From Erpobdella octoculata (lineage: Eukaryota > Annelida > Clitellata > Hirudinida > Erpobdellidae), in the NCBI GenBank assembly GCA_963978895.1, contig OZ022247.1, forward strand, positions 20,151,427 through 20,215,426: 64,000 bases of DNA. The letters run 5' to 3'. Position 1 is the first letter of the stretch. Each line of letters starts with the position of its first letter. The translations under genes and the position numbers were made by a program. Under the pieces are notes generated by a model that saw only the letters and a program-made list of their open reading frames with translations, was not told where the DNA came from and did no database searches. Shown here in pieces: positions 34,510 through 48,249 of the stretch.

Positions 34510-34707
34510 TTTGGGTTATGCATCTTTTTGTTGTTGAGCGACAAAATAAATGTATTCTGCCTTCAGCAACAAAATAAATGTTGATTTATGCATTATTTTT
34601 TTATTGAGCAACAAAATAAATGTTGATTTATGCATTATTCTTTTATTGAGCAACAAAATAAAAGCATAAATGTAGAGTTATGCATCTTTCTGCTGTTGAG
34701 CAACAAA
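34510..34707 (-). repeat. ~50-bp tandem repeat including the EFHD C-terminus
   Basis: Four or so diverged ~50-bp units (TTTTGTTGCTCAAxAxxAxAA-ATGCATAA type on minus) extend from the last EFHD codons into the 3' flank. The distal unit (34516-34545) still reads F-V-A-Q-Q-Q-K-D-A-stop like the coding one (34678-34707), with only synonymous differences. The middle units do not. Confidence 0.8.
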
Positions 34708-36800
34708 ATAATTAGTTTTTTCTTTAAATTCAGCTCTCCTGACTTTCTTCTCTTCTTCGATTTTCTTCCTTTCTTCTTGTTCTTTTTTTATTTCTTCTTC
34801 GAATTTCAAAGAATCGAGCTGTTCGGCAGCCTGATGTGCAAAATGTCACAAGGTTACAAAGTCACAAAATCATAATGTCACAAGGTCACAAGATCTCATA
34901 AGGTCACAATATCACAAGGTCACAAGGTCATATTAAATATTAATTAATAATTTATTTTATTATTATTATAATTATTTTTACAATATTGCTGAAAATAAGT
35001 TCAAACATTTAATAATGTTGAAAATAAGTTCAATCATTATAAACATTTATTTAAATCGTATTACGGAAATAAATTAAACTTTAAAATTACTTTAGCAGCA
35101 AAGAAGTTAGCGGCTCCTTTGACGCCTTCTTTTTCGGTATCGACTACCGACATTTGTTTGTAAATTTCCATCAAACTGCTGTTCTGCAGTTCTCCTCTCG
35201 TAGCCTTGCGGAAGATCAAGAGATACTAAAAAATAAAATTAAATAAAAACAATTAATTGAAATTATGTTCTTTTTCAGTTTATGTTAAAAACAAATTTTT
35301 GTTTATACAGAATACCTAGTTTATGTTTAATAGAATCCAGTATTAAACTGTACTCCATTAAAAACATGTCCCAGTCTCCATCAGTCAGCACATTTGCCTT
35401 AATGTTCTTATGCTATCAGCTATCATATCTTCTTACACGGGCCCGTCGAGAGGATGAACGAGGCGACGAGGCCCACCCAGGGAAACTTACTTTCGTGAGT
35501 TTCTAGAAACCTTTAACTATTATTATTATTAGTAGTAGTATTAGTAAATCAGAAGTAACATTTAAAAATCCTACTGTTCTTATTTTTAATTTTTTTTTAT
35601 AACTTAAAGATAAGTACTGGAAGCGTTTTTTTCTAACTGTGGTGGACCCTCAGACCATATATATATAGAATATATTTATTCTATATATATATGCCCTCAG
35701 ACCATATATATATAGAATATATTTATTCTATATATATGCCCTCAGACCAGCAGGAAGCCCAGGGCAAAATCCTCGCCAGACCCCTCTCTCGACGGACCTG
35801 TTCTTACACAGATGATAATGCGTTCTAATCTTATTCGTACATTGCAATTCGTACAAATGGTAAATTCAATCTCTCTTTATGCGAACCAGTCTACAACTTA
35901 GATGAGAGATGATTGGAAAAATAAATCCAAACAAATTGTGATCTACCTGTTGCTTTTTCAGTCTTAAAACTTACGCTTTAGAAAACCATAAACTAAATTA
36001 AAGATAAATAAATAAAATTGCCAAGACAAGAGAAAAATTACCTCACGGAAGCTGATTTTTCCATCAAAATCTTCATCGATTTCTTTAATCATGTCCTTAA
36101 GCGCCAAATGAGTTTGCGGATGGCCAACTTTTTCCATCATTTGCTTCAGCTCTTCAAAATCAATGAAATTGTCTCTTTTAGTGTCGTAGCTGAATAAAGT
36201 GAAACAAATGACTGTGAATTTCATCAACACATCCATGCACCTTGTAAACTATATGCCTCATCATTCACCCATGTTACTTAAATGTTTCCATGCCCTAGGG
36301 CGCACCTGTTCAGAAAAGGGATCTGGGAATTAGAACCCTCATCAGCAATATTAAAGATAAAATAATTAAAAAAGCTGCAAAAATATTTTATAAATTGCTT
36401 TACTTTTTAATAAAAAAAAATAAAGTTTCTCGAAACTCAGTCAGTCACCCACAGATGTTCGTGAAAATATCACTTCTATCTTACAATAATAAACTATAAT
36501 CAGAAATGCATATCACAGAAAGTTTTCTTAGTAGGGTAATGCTACGTAAGTTTTGATTAATTGATTGCTTGGATTGGACTATAGGTAACACCTTTAGAAT
36601 TTACAACATCTATGTAAATGAATAAGAAATGGGGCTCACTGTTTGAACATTTTCTGATAGTGCTTGATTTCTTTTCTACTGAATTCTGGAAATTCCGTGT
36701 AAGGGTTGAAAACTTGAACTTTGTTCTGCTCTGAACTTTGACCTTCTTCAGCAAAATTTTGTTGTCTCAACAGCTTAGCTTGCAGTTCGCTAGTAGCCAT
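34678..36800 (-). CDS. EFHD2: EF-hand domain protein, EFHD1/EFHD2 (swiprosin) family
   Basis: Four exons on minus: 36640-36800, 36042-36189, 35091-35225 and 34678-34830. They total 597 nt, or 198 aa (human EFHD2 about 240). The N-terminal region has the family motif FNPYTEFPEFSRKEIKHYQKMF. EF-hand loops are DTKRDNFIDFEE (residues 56-67) and DEDFDGKISFRE (92-103), both with acidic positions 1, 5 and 12. The family stretch LLIFRKATRGELQ follows, then EGVKGAANFFAAK and a C-terminal Glu/Lys coiled coil (FEEEIKKEQEERKK). Family knowledge: calcium-dependent actin or mitochondrial regulators. It lacks the long low-complexity N-terminus of the vertebrate proteins. EFHD1 and EFHD2 arose in vertebrates, so the symbol means the family ancestor. 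All splice sites are GT-AG and in phase. Confidence 0.9.
34836..34930 (+). repeat. Short-unit (TCACAAGG) repeat
   Basis: About nine diverged 8-11-bp units (GTCACAAGGTCACAA). The array starts in the acceptor region of EFHD exon 4 and fills part of intron 3. Confidence 0.8.
35654..35745. repeat. Tandemly duplicated palindrome
   Basis: Two ~48-bp copies of CCTCAGACC followed by an AT-rich perfect palindrome (ATATATAGAATATATTTATTCTATATAT core), then a third CCTCAGACC. It lies in EFHD intron 2. Confidence 0.85.
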
Positions 36801-38690
36801 TTTTAGCTTCTAATCAACAACAGCTACTTTAGCTGCTAACGCTAGTTTTCACATACAAAATAAACGATAAGAACTCGGAATGTCTTTTAAGTTTATTTTT
36901 AATTTATAAAATAAGTATTTAAAATTTATCTAAATTAGTTCGTTATTGAGTCTCTCGTAGATAAACATATTAAATCCTATCCTATAAAACGTTCTTAGCG
37001 GTTAGTCAAGCGTGAAACAGCTTGCATCAGCTACGCACTCCTAATAATAACTAATATGCTACTAGCTGATTCAAACAAACTAGTGCCTGCATGTACTTTT
37101 TTACTGAATATAAATTCAATCTAAAAATGTTTGGTTGTGTTGAGACGTAAAAATACCTTATCTATGAATTGCTTTTCGAAAGTTCAAAGTTCATGTATAT
37201 TGTAGTCAATAGTAGAGTAATGTTAAGCTCACCTTTAATAGTAGATATACTGTGTGTGCACCATGGACGTCCTTTCAACAAAACTTTGAAGAGGCAGCAT
37301 GTTGAAAGGGCCCAAGCATTCCAATGTTTTCTCATAATGTTAAACTTTTTCTCCCAAATAACTGATCCAGGTACTTTTCCCAGATATTTTCCAAAAACTT
37401 CTACACTTTTTCTTTCCAAAATAGCTGATGACCGGGGGGCAGTCGTAAGTACTTTTCTCCAAAATTTTCCAAATCAGGAAGGGTCCACTTCAATTTCAGG
37501 AGGCCTACTTTAAAATCAGGGGTGCAATGTTTTCCCTGCCCCCATAAATGACGTCCCTGATGTGCAAGTTTGGATGATGATGGTGGTGGTGGTGATGATG
37601 ATGAGGAGGAGGATGATAGTGAAACCAAGTGTGGTTTAAGTGGTGTAGGTTTCGTGAAAGTTCAGAACTTTGACTGGAGAGGAACGATTCTGAAGGGAAA
37701 ATTCTGTGGGGGGAGTGTGACGTCGATGGATTTTATCGTTGTAACGTGCACCTTGTTATCAGCACATGAACGATCATATTATTGTATATAACTGGGCTCC
37801 TGGAATATAATTTTCCTGTCGAATGATGGCCATAGAAGGGCTTGTTGAAAATAGTATGGAAAAGACAAACAAAGGCTTCAGTTTATGATCGTTCAATAAA
37901 TTTATAAAAATCGTTTTAAAGAACCTTATACGATTGGCAATATCGTAACATTGGTTTCAGAAAAAATGGTCTTCTACCGTTCTACCTATTTCTTTCATCC
38001 CCTCTTTAAGAGGGTTATTTAAAAATTGAAAATAAACGTCTTGATTTGTTTTTTTCTTTCAGTAAATGTTTTGCGGTAAAAAATTCTTTTCGAACGCTCT
38101 CAAGATGGCGCTGTTGCTCTATTTTTGTGTCATTTTTACGCTAAACATGGCAACAAGGGTATTTCAAATGCTTTTTGTTTAGTTTGTGTTGAAAAAACAC
38201 GTATTTCCTATGCTTGTTAGCTGTTTAGTTTATTAACATACTAGCGGGGTTACCCAGCGTTGCTCGGGGTTTTCAGAGGTTTTTCTATCATTAAACTTAA
38301 ATTGATTCGTCTTGACCTCTGAAAAGTATCCCCTCAGTTAACTTCTAATCACTTCTCATTGCTTCAATGTCAAGCTTTCGAGAGAAGAATTAGTTCAAGA
38401 AATAGGAAATCCATATTCTACGTCAATATAAAATACACGATGGCACAGTTATTTCTTTAATGGAAAGAAAAATTGCAGTGTTTTATACGTATGGTGAAAT
38501 ATTTTAACTAATCATACGAAAAATTAAAATTGTTTTTCCAGATTTCTGTCAATATGAGGTCATTCTTCTAAAATCTAGATAAAGCAGATGAATAGAAAAG
38601 AGAATTTTTTAAAATATTAAATTGCAATATTAAATGTCTAAGCAAACATCACAATTTAACAACTCAAGTTGAGGTTGTTTTGAAATAACA
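36801..38690. other. Intergenic region between EFHD and HECTD3-A
   Basis: Contains a (GATGGTG)n tract near 37572-37618 and, at 38242-38285, a diverged copy of the CTAGCGGGG...TTGCTCGGGG motif seen at 6650. No gene recognised. The minus-strand promoter of EFHD should lie just right of 36800. Confidence 0.5.
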
Positions 38691-38765
38691 TCAAAACATC
38701 AAAAGAGAAGCTGCTAAATGACAGTTTTATGCTCATGATGAAAGTGGAAACACAAATATTTAAAA

Positions 38766-38771
38766 TTTATT
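38766..38771 (-). terminator. Poly(A) signal of HECTD3-A
   Basis: Minus-strand AATAAA about 270 bp past the stop. The same hexamer and flanks are kept in copy B (51812-51817). Confidence 0.5.
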
Positions 38772-39043
38772 CGCTCATTCACCGGACTAAATTTATCTCG
38801 AACAAACTCATCTACATCCACAGAGAAATTTCAAAAAGTATGGAGAAGTGGCATTACAAGCACATATCTATATATATATATTGTATTAAGCCACAGAACT
38901 TCTTGAAATCCTTGAAAGCTAGTTTGTGTCGGTGTCAATTGTGTGGCAAGCACTGATAGCATATCTCATCATCTTCAGAGCTTTATCTAACCTGAATTTT
39001 AGTTATAAAACATTGAAATTTGAAAATTCAGAAAATTCACACA

Positions 39044-39678
39044 TCATAAGAACTTCTGGAAAACGTACGATGAATATCTTGGAAGGTAAAGAGAACTCGA
39101 ACACGTAGCAGAAGTGGGCAGGCTGTCATCAAGATCACTGTAAAGAAAGTAAAGAAAGAATGTTAAGTAAAAAACAAGTAAAGCAAAAAACGAGTTTTTC
39201 AACAAACATTTATTTCAAATACACTCGATTTAGAAATACGAAAGATATTCAAAGTTTTTTTTTTTTTTATTGAATCATGTATTGTCATCCAATATAAAGC
39301 TATGCTGAAAGTTTCAGCTTCCTAGCTAGTCAAAAAGCTGGTTAAATTTTACTTGCAAGATTTGCATACAGAGAAAGACACACACACACACATACATACA
39401 CAAACAGAGATTGTAACCTAAACAAGTGAAGCAAAAAGTATGGAGAAGTTTTGTAAGGGTTGTCCATTAAGCGGGAAGGAATTCCCTTCGGACGAACCTT
39501 TTGGGCACCTTATTTCTTTCTCAACCAATCGATTTTTTTTTCTTTTTCTGAAATTTTGGTTCTATATTTTTTCTTGTCGTTTTGGTTATTTTCTTTTGTT
39601 TACGTTTAATACTTATGTTGGTGCTCAATAAATGAAATAAATGAAATAAAACAAAGTTTTTTTTTAAAAACACACTTT

Positions 39679-39741
<63 letters not shown>

Positions 39742-39879
39742 ATAAACAACGAGTATATTAGCATAGACAATAAATAGTTCGACGAAAATATCACAAATAA
39801 TTATTTAATTAAATTTTGTCCAGTCGATCCAAAAATTTATATATATATATATATCCTATATATACGAGGTTACTTGATA

Positions 39880-39938
<59 letters not shown>

Positions 39939-42900
39939 AATTTATATCAAGTATTTCCTATCAAGTAACCTCATATTCATTACCAATAATGTGATACAAT
40001 AACTCCGCCTCGCTAATTGCGAGCCAGTCCCAAGCCTGGATAAAGGAGGAGGGACAGTTAAAAGGATCAAACTTTGATCCACAACAGGAAGAACTTATAT
40101 ACTTCCTAAATACAGACAATTCAGTCTTAAAACACTTGGTGTAAAGGACTATAAACTATCATAACAAATGTGATACAATGTTAATTTAAAATCGATTGCA
40201 AAATTTGACAACAGACAGACAGACAGACAGAGAAGTCAAGTTAATTAAAAGTGTGTAAAAACAAACTTTACTTAGCTCTGATAATGTGACAGTTAAAGGA
40301 ATCATGATAAAAGTTATTTTAACTATCCCCCGCATTAGAAAACCAGGCCCGTCGAGAGGACGAACGGAACCCAGATCAATCCTTTCTGGTGGGCCTCTTA
40401 GTTGTTATTGTTATCGTTATCGTCATCTTCACCGTTATTGTTGATGTTAAGGCTAAGGTTATGTTATTGTCATTGTTATCATTATTGTTATCGTTAATGT
40501 TATTGTTACCGTTATTGTTACTTTTATTGTTATTGTTTTTGCTATTGTTTTTGTTTTTGTTGTTGTTATTGCAACTACCGTTATGTTAAGTTTTTTTAAT
40601 AAATATTTTCATTTAATATATTAAAAATACACTTTTTTATAATCGATTGTGTTGTGTTACATAAACAACGAACATATTAGCATAGACAAAAATATCACAA
40701 ATAATTGTTTAATTAAATTTTGTCCAATCGATCCGAAAATTTGATAGAATGCATTATTAATTAGTTGAGAAGTATGTTTAAATTTTGAAGTGTCTAGCTC
40801 ATTGGAAAGTTAGTTTAAAATCGATTGCAAAATTTGACGACAGACAGATAGACAGACAGAGAAGTCAAGTTAAGTAAAAGTGTGTAATAAAAGCCTGTAA
40901 AAAGAATAACTTGTTAATATACAAGTTGTGCAATATATATATATAACTCATTAAATTTTCAAAAATCAACAAATTAAATAGGAAACAAAAGTAACTAAAT
41001 AGTGGGATTCAAAACTTTCATATTAAGTGCCTTGCAATATATACATTTTGTGGCAAAAGTATACAAATTCAAACCATGATACATTAGGACTACCCTAATC
41101 AAGAAGCCTGTATTTGATAATCACAACGTATAGCATCTTTCTGAATTCGAGGTAAAAGAATATAAGAGAAAGAGCTGACCTGTGATGGACTGCAATAGAA
41201 ACAGGTAATCTCCTACGACCAGAAGCAAATTTGAGAAAAAGACTTCTTTCTTCATTGGTCAACTTCTCCATTACCTCCCAGAACAGTTTTAACTGCTGTT
41301 TGTCACCAAAGTACTTGAAAGATACTGCAAATAAATAATTTCAATTAAACATCTTTTCAATGCAGAAGAGCTTAGAGTAGGGGGTGGCACTTTTGAGGGG
41401 GCTTAAAAAAAGTTCATTAGTTTTTACCCCCTGGATATCAAATTTGTAGTAGGAAAAAATCTACCCCCTGGTCATCAATTTTTTATAAGGTTCCCACCTC
41501 GGGCGGCTGAACGAAACCCATGGTACGCCACCGAGACGAATGAGAAAAATGCTGATTTACTCCTACTTACCATGTTTCTTTAGATCTTCAACAGAAACTG
41601 TTGGAATACCACAAACTCTTTCTTCCAGTTCGCTAAGACTCATCAAATGCACCACGGACGGAGGCACTGACTCAAAGAAACCTTCTCTCATTGCATCGAC
41701 CTTTTGAAATAATTTAATAAATCATTTGTAGAAATTATAAATTTCAAATTAAAATGATTGTGTTTACATAAATATAGCTTGCAAGTGTGCATGTATGTAT
41801 CTACTGTACACTTGCTAAAGAACTACACACAATTAAATTACAGTAAAAACAAATAATCAGAATAAAACTTTCATTTTCAAGTTTCACAATATTGTAATAT
41901 CTCTAAGATAAAATTATTTTACATTTCAAATAAAAAATAACCTGAGCCTTAAACTCTTGAAGTCTGGCTTCCTTGGCCAGTTTGATATATTCCAATCTGT
42001 CTTCATACTGCACTGTCACATTTTCTCCACCTTTCTTTAACTCAACAACAGATCCACTTGCAACCACGTATCCCCAAGATCTCGTGTCTAAGCAGTAACT
42101 TTCGAACATTGTCTTGTCAATTTTTTCGATGAGAGCAAGTTCAGTTACCTGCGAATAAAGTGAGTGGATGAATAAAAATGCTAAAGATTAGTTTTGCCAG
42201 ATAACTCCTCCTGCATCATTTCTTATTGTACAGTCGGAACCGGAAATTTAGATATGTACGATCCAGATCTACTAACTAAGACCTTAATATAACCTGCTGA
42301 TAAAAGAAGCTCTAAATGTAAAGATTGAAAGTCTGACAGTGCAAGACCACTGCTACTGATATGCACAATCTCAGTGAAACTTTCATCAAATGACTTTATC
42401 AACTTTTACAAGTACAAGTCACTCATACCAAACAATGACACTGAGTAAAATATTCCAGATTTCGATAGCCAACAAATCGATAAATGCTCCAACAACATTA
42501 GCTTTCAATAACGAGAATATCTTGTGTGAATTTTATTTCTGTGTGCTAATTGCCACATACACAGACACTGCCACATGGACATAAGAAGCATGGCATTATA
42601 TAACTTTTAGATTCCTTCAAAGAGACATCCCTTAAGGGTGCCACTTAATGGCTAACAATACTGAGAACTTATATCTGTTTATCTCGTATGAATTTTATCT
42701 TTGTGTATTATTTACCATAAGCAGAGAAACAGTCGACCTGGACCATAAGAGGTACGGCACAGTATAACGATTAGGTTTATTCAGAGAGACGTCTCTGCAT
42801 TTTCTAATGCAAAAAAAGTTTTAAGAACAAACCTCTTTTTCGTCTACAGATGAGTAATCTTTCCACGTTGCTTCATAACCCATGAGCATCTTCCAAAATA

Positions 42901-45900
42901 ATTTAGGCAAAGAAAGAGCCTGGTTTAAAGAAATGAGGTCATTTAATTGGAATGTTTTAAAGGATGTATACAAATTCAGTTTCTTTATAAAAATGTTAAA
43001 TTCATTCACAGACCAGGTTTTCAGAAGTTCTCAGACATCCACCAAGAAGCATTCCAATCCATTTGTACAGTTTAAATTCTTTGCACGAACCATTTGGTAT
43101 GTAGCTATCTTTGTCACTTGCTTCCGGATTCCTCTATTAATATTATTCATCAATATAAGTAGCAGCCTAATTTAAAGAATTCCCTTATATTGTGACTTTA
43201 CCTGATTTGGAGAAGGTATGAACAGTGAAAAAACTGATTTGTTCTTGCTCCCGGGACTGGGACAGAGTTCTTCTGCAATGTTTGTTAAGGTATCTCTAAA
43301 GCCACCTCCACTGTCACTTACACCCTCATCGACGAATATGCAAATCCACCATTGAGTTGTACGCGGCGGAAATCTACGACGGGGAAAAATGCACACAAGT
43401 ACATAGTTACACAGTACTTTGAACATACAGCACTGAAACGCTATTCAGTAATTATATTAGTACTAGGTAATTGCAAGGCAACTAAGGCATCCGTTAAATT
43501 TAAATTATTATAACTTTTATTGTTATTTTTAATATCCTTTATATCTATTAACGTTTAAATTCAAACCAAAATATTTTGATACTCGGTGACCTATATAAGC
43601 TAATTATAAATAAACAGTGGGTGTACTTACTTTGGCAATACATATAGCATAATTATATTAGTATTATCTAATTTGGAATGAAAAAAAAAGTAAGTACTGA
43701 AAGCTTGAAAATTAATATTTAATTACAATTTATTGCCATTCTATTACATTCCATTATAACCAGGTTTGTGATATTATATGTGAGATGCTAATGTTCAGTT
43801 TTAAATTTTAATTAATAATGTTGAAAATTTCATCCTAAATTCTTTAGCTATTCAATATTTACAACGAATTCAAATGTTAAAATTATATGTAGATAATTTC
43901 AAAACCTACCTGTAAACGGATGGTTTCAAGAGAGGGTTTGTTTGGCTGTAGATCTGATAAAAGATAGTTTCTTTGGCATCAACTATCTGTGCATTTGCCA
44001 AAGATTCAACAAGGTGACGATTAATGGACACATATGGAGCAGAATCTCCTTGTGATCTGAAAAATTTTTTTTCTGTTATTTGCACGTTAAAATTCACCAG
44101 TATAAAATTGTATCATTAATTTCTAACGCTGAACTTTCAAGGAAAAACTTTATGAGGATCTTTCTAAGTGAAGAGAGATGAAACAGATGCTGCATATGCT
44201 GAAATAGAACACATATAAATTATTAATTTGATAAATTACATGTTTATATTTATCTGATTTAAAACCACAAAAGAAAAATGCTATACTATTTAATGTAACA
44301 TGAATATCTTACACAATGCTACTTAATGTCACCTTAAACTGATATTTAATAATTATAAAAGTTTATTTATGAAGTGTAATTAACAAGAGTGACTCCAATT
44401 TATTTCCTGTTCAGGCAGTCCAAATTTCATGGGCTCCTTTAAACCATTGACCTTATGCAACACTGGGACAAACCAGATATGTATAAAATTTCAATAAAAT
44501 TATAACTTTTTTCTAAAAAAAAGAGTTTAAAGCTAAACATCTTCAACTTAACAACTTTGTTGTAAGGAAAACAAGATAAATTGAGAAAAAGAATTTTTAT
44601 CAAAATTAGTGATATTGTGACTGTATGTAACTTCATTATCATAAAAACAACTCGGTGGTATGACGATATAAATAAATGAATAATTTATGTTGAATGATTA
44701 GATAAACCTAAATAATCATATATATGACAAAAAATCAAGTAAACAAACAATTCCACACCTGTCCAATTTTTTGAGAAATTATCGGCTGTTTCTCCTGGCT
44801 CCAGCTCGGATAAATGTACAAAAGACAGCTATCGTAAAGGTGCATCAGCCTAGTTTTTGAAAAAATTTCAAGTACTTCTTCAGTTACTACTTCAGATTGG
44901 CATTTCATATCATTTTAATAATTATAAAATGTTTTAGTTCTAGCTTGCCAACTTAATATTGTGCAGCACACTTACTTTACATACGATGCACATACTTTAT
45001 ATGCAACCCACATAGTTTACATGCATTGAATGTACTTTATATACCACGCACTAACTTTGTATGTAACGTACATAATTTGTATTCATACTTTATATGTAAT
45101 GTATGCACCTTGTTTGCAAAATACAAGTTCTTATGCACTTTGTAATCAATCTCTTTACTGTTTACCTTTTCAGCACACAAGCTCTTTTATATAGATATTC
45201 AGGTTCAACATTTTCTAATTTAGGATACAATGAGATATCGCTAATGTTGAAGAAATTGAAACAATCAAATTCAGACTTCTGTGGAATCAGCAGCAAGCCG
45301 GAAATTCTAAGCTGTTCATACTCGTAGTTTTCATCTGCAAGAAAAAAAGTTCCAATTAAAAATAGTACATGCTTATTAATAATAATATTGTACCAGGGTG
45401 TTACTCGCTATTTTTTTGCCAACTGCAAAGTCGCTGGTTCAAATCTTACATGTACCTATCATCTTCCTTCAATATTATAAAAATACATACCAAACAAGTT
45501 GAAATTCAGTGTCTCAGTCACAAGTCACTGACTGGTATGTCCAGAGTTGAAAAGGAAAAAAGTACAAGAGAAAACTATAAAGACACAGCTCAATCGTTCA
45601 AGTTTATGTTTTGGGAGGCACTACAAATTTTAAGTAAACCAACTAAATTTAATATAAAATGTTTTGTTGAACAACTCACTCATGACAAATGCTATTTTTA
45701 TACACTGAATATAGGTTTTTTGGTTTTTCAAAAGCCATAACTCATCTCCTGGATAGTTGTAGCTGTAGGAAACAAAAAACCAATATTTTTTAAATAAGAA
45801 AATCAAATTGAAGTAATATTAAAAATCCATTTATTTTTTATAAAGAAAATAGATTGAAAGATGTTAACAACTGAAAAATCAATAAACTGGCCTTGAATCA

Positions 45901-48249
45901 GATACCCGCTCCATCAACGTGGTCATGTTACCAGAAGTTCCACCTGTCACAACAATGGAAGCTGGCAAGTAAGACATATAATCTTTGTGAAACTTCAGTC
46001 CAAAAAACCTAAAATATACGATAACAATTCAAAAAAAAAATTATTCACAGAATAATTATATGAAAGTCAGTTTCAAGTAGGAGAGATCATCATATCAATC
46101 AATGCTTAATGTTGAAATTTGTTATAAAAATTAAAAATCAAGTTATACAAGATTTGAGATCATGGATGAAGACTTAACAATTTATTGACAAGAGTTATTA
46201 CACAAGTTGTACATTGATGTACACTGATGTACACCTTTCAATTACATTCAGGTTACTTTAAAAATGTCTGTTAAAAATTACTTGCTTCATTTAGAAAAGC
46301 TATAAATTAAAAGCTATAAAATCAACCATAGAAATACTTTCCATGAAATTACTATGAAGCGGTAAAGTCTCGGACTTCTAACTCAAGGTCCCGGGTTCGA
46401 TACACGTGCGGAATCTCACATCGTGTAAACATCACGGACAGAAAGTTCACTCTTGCGGCTCAGGTCACCTCAACATTTCATCAACTTGTGGTCGACAAAT
46501 GACTACCAGCTTAAGCTGGTTAATAATAAAATGCAGCTGATGGAAAGCATTCGGGTAGCAGGTAACTCTGTGTGATTCCAACGTGCTGTTTCCTGGCTCC
46601 TCTAAAGCTTAGCAGCTAGCTCATGTAATAAAATGTTATTTATCATTTTATTATCATTATTGTAAAGACTTACTCAATAAATATTCCAGGTTTGACTTTA
46701 ATTTCTATGAAATGTTCCTTACTGGTCTGCGACTCCCAGAGTTCATCGTCTTTCGAACTCAATAAATTATTCTTTGATTCCTCAGCCTGAAAATTATTTA
46801 ATTACAAAATTATTCAGCATTTAATATAACTAGAAAACTATCCCTCTGTTTACTGATTTTTAATAAAAATTTATCGTCATCAACATTTGAGTTGGACATC
46901 TCTTCCTGATCGGGCTATCCACAATTCACAGTTCGGTACAAACTTCAGATCAAGCCGATCAATCCATATCCCGCTTTGCACATTTCCAACAAGATTTTTT
47001 TTCTATGCTTTTCCATTTAATAGCAACAAACTCCACATTTCTCATCATTATCAAGATTTGATTCTGAAGCATCATCTTTCTGCTGAGCTTGAGTTTGACT
47101 TACTTTCTTATTGAGAATCTCCTCATTTCCCGGTTCATTGGCGCTCCCACTCCAGATGTGTTCCTTCATTTATTCTCTTCAAGATTTTCTGCCTTTGCCA
47201 TTTCATCCCAAAAATTTCCATCAAAAAAGAATCATCCATGATTTTACACTCCAAAATTCTATCTCTATTACCACTCATCACTACATCAGCCCAGAAAGAA
47301 TCATGAAAAGATAGTACAAATCAACACAGCATTATCATTCCATAACACACACCCACAAATAAACAAAGTTATTAAAACTTACAGAAGAAACTTTGACAGA
47401 ATCAATAATGTTGTTCATATCTAATGTTGCAGATTTTGCAACCTCCATCATCTGACATAGCTGTTCATCATGCTGCTGACTCCAGGATGAAATATCAGTT
47501 TGATAGGAAGGAGATGAAGATAAAATTGATTCTGCTCTTAGGTCTTTTTTTCCAAAAGGTAAAAAAGTGCGATCGACTAATTCCTGCCAGCTGAAACCAT
47601 TTAATTGAATTTATAATTAATATTAAATAAAAAGCACTTTGTTCATCAAACAAAATCTTTACATGCCTGGATTCTATCAACAAGTCTTCATCTGCATCAT
47701 CATCTTCATCGCTGTGTGTGTGATGAATAAGAAAAGAAAAAAGTAGATTTCTGGGATTAAAGTTACACAGCAGCAGCCAGTATTTGTCTTCGATTTCAAC
47801 TGTCTTGTTATCCATTGTAATCTGACATCGAATATGCCAAAATTAATAATAGAGAATATATGAAAATAAAGTAAATGCAATTCCAATAAAAATCAATTAA
47901 TAATAAAATTTAAACAAATCAAAACACTGAAACTTACCTTGACGATAGCTGCCCACAAGCCATCTTTGTTATATTCGAAACTTCCGTTTACAAATGCCAA
48001 ATGTTTTGAGGTAAACCTCTGGCTCTTTGTTGCACTTTTGAGTTTTGGCTCCTTAAACATAGTTAACTCGACTGTGCAGGGCGATTTGAGCACAACTTGT
48101 TGAGGGATGAAGGTTATTGCCGCTGGCAAAGCTGCATTCTTACTGATGCAATCTATGCAGGCTTCTAAGCACCGAAGCCTGGAAAGTGTCCTAGTGGCCT
48201 GGTCAACTTTAGAAAACCTCTTGTGGTCAGATTCTACCACATCACCCAT
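39044..48249 (-). CDS. HECTD3: HECTD3 E3 ubiquitin ligase, copy A (complete)
   Basis: 17 exons on minus: 47938-48249, 47667-47821, 47383-47590, 46674-46786, 45892-46008, 45680-45762, 45166-45334, 44759-44849, 44128-44198, 43910-44056, 43202-43373, 43014-43133, 42833-42919, 41942-42148, 41571-41700, 41180-41324 and 39044-39137. They total 2421 nt, or 806 aa (human about 861). The N-terminus has [22 protein letters not shown]10-like domain covers about residues 210-345 ([25 protein letters not shown]). The HECT region has [41 protein letters not shown] and [20 protein letters not shown]. The catalytic Cys is about residue 788 in [14 protein letters not shown]. Family knowledge: HECTD3 moves ubiquitin from E2 to substrate through this Cys. 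Introns 2 and 5 fit only with GC donors. A tandem copy lies upstream. Confidence 0.92.
39681..39738. repeat. (TA)n microsatellite
   Basis: In the 2-kb last intron of HECTD3-A. A 39-40 kb stretch and 40620-40870 share diverged duplicates of the text around TTAATTAAATTTTGTCCARTCG. Confidence 0.9.
39862..39978. repeat. Inverted repeat flanking (TA)n
   Basis: GAGGTTACTTGATAGG (about 39865) and its reverse complement CCTATCAAGTAACCTC (about 39957) enclose about 70 bp of (TA)n, forming one long potential hairpin. Confidence 0.85.
40392..40582 (+). repeat. (GTTATT)n-type degenerate microsatellite
   Basis: GTTATTGTTATC-like units in the last HECTD3-A intron, just after CCCGTCGAGAGGACGAACG (40349). 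That motif is also present near 35443 (CCCGTCGAGAGGATGAACG) and marks a dispersed repeat. Confidence 0.75.
46345..46655 (+). mobile_element. tRNA-derived SINE
   Basis: Starts with a tRNA-like head (GAAGCGGTAAAGTCTCGGAC as A-box region, then CCCGGGTTCGATACACG as B box). An unrelated body follows, with a TAAT/ATTATC-rich end. It lies in HECTD3-A intron 4. The arms do not fold as a functional tRNA. Confidence 0.62.

Noticed and set aside
37162..37791. Overlapping open frames near 37.2-37.8 kb
   Set aside because: Open on both strands through a GATGGTG repeat; no conserved motif and no splice structure.
46345..46420. Functional tRNA gene
   Set aside because: B-box-like GGTTCGATA is present but no acceptor stem or full cloverleaf; better explained as a SINE head.
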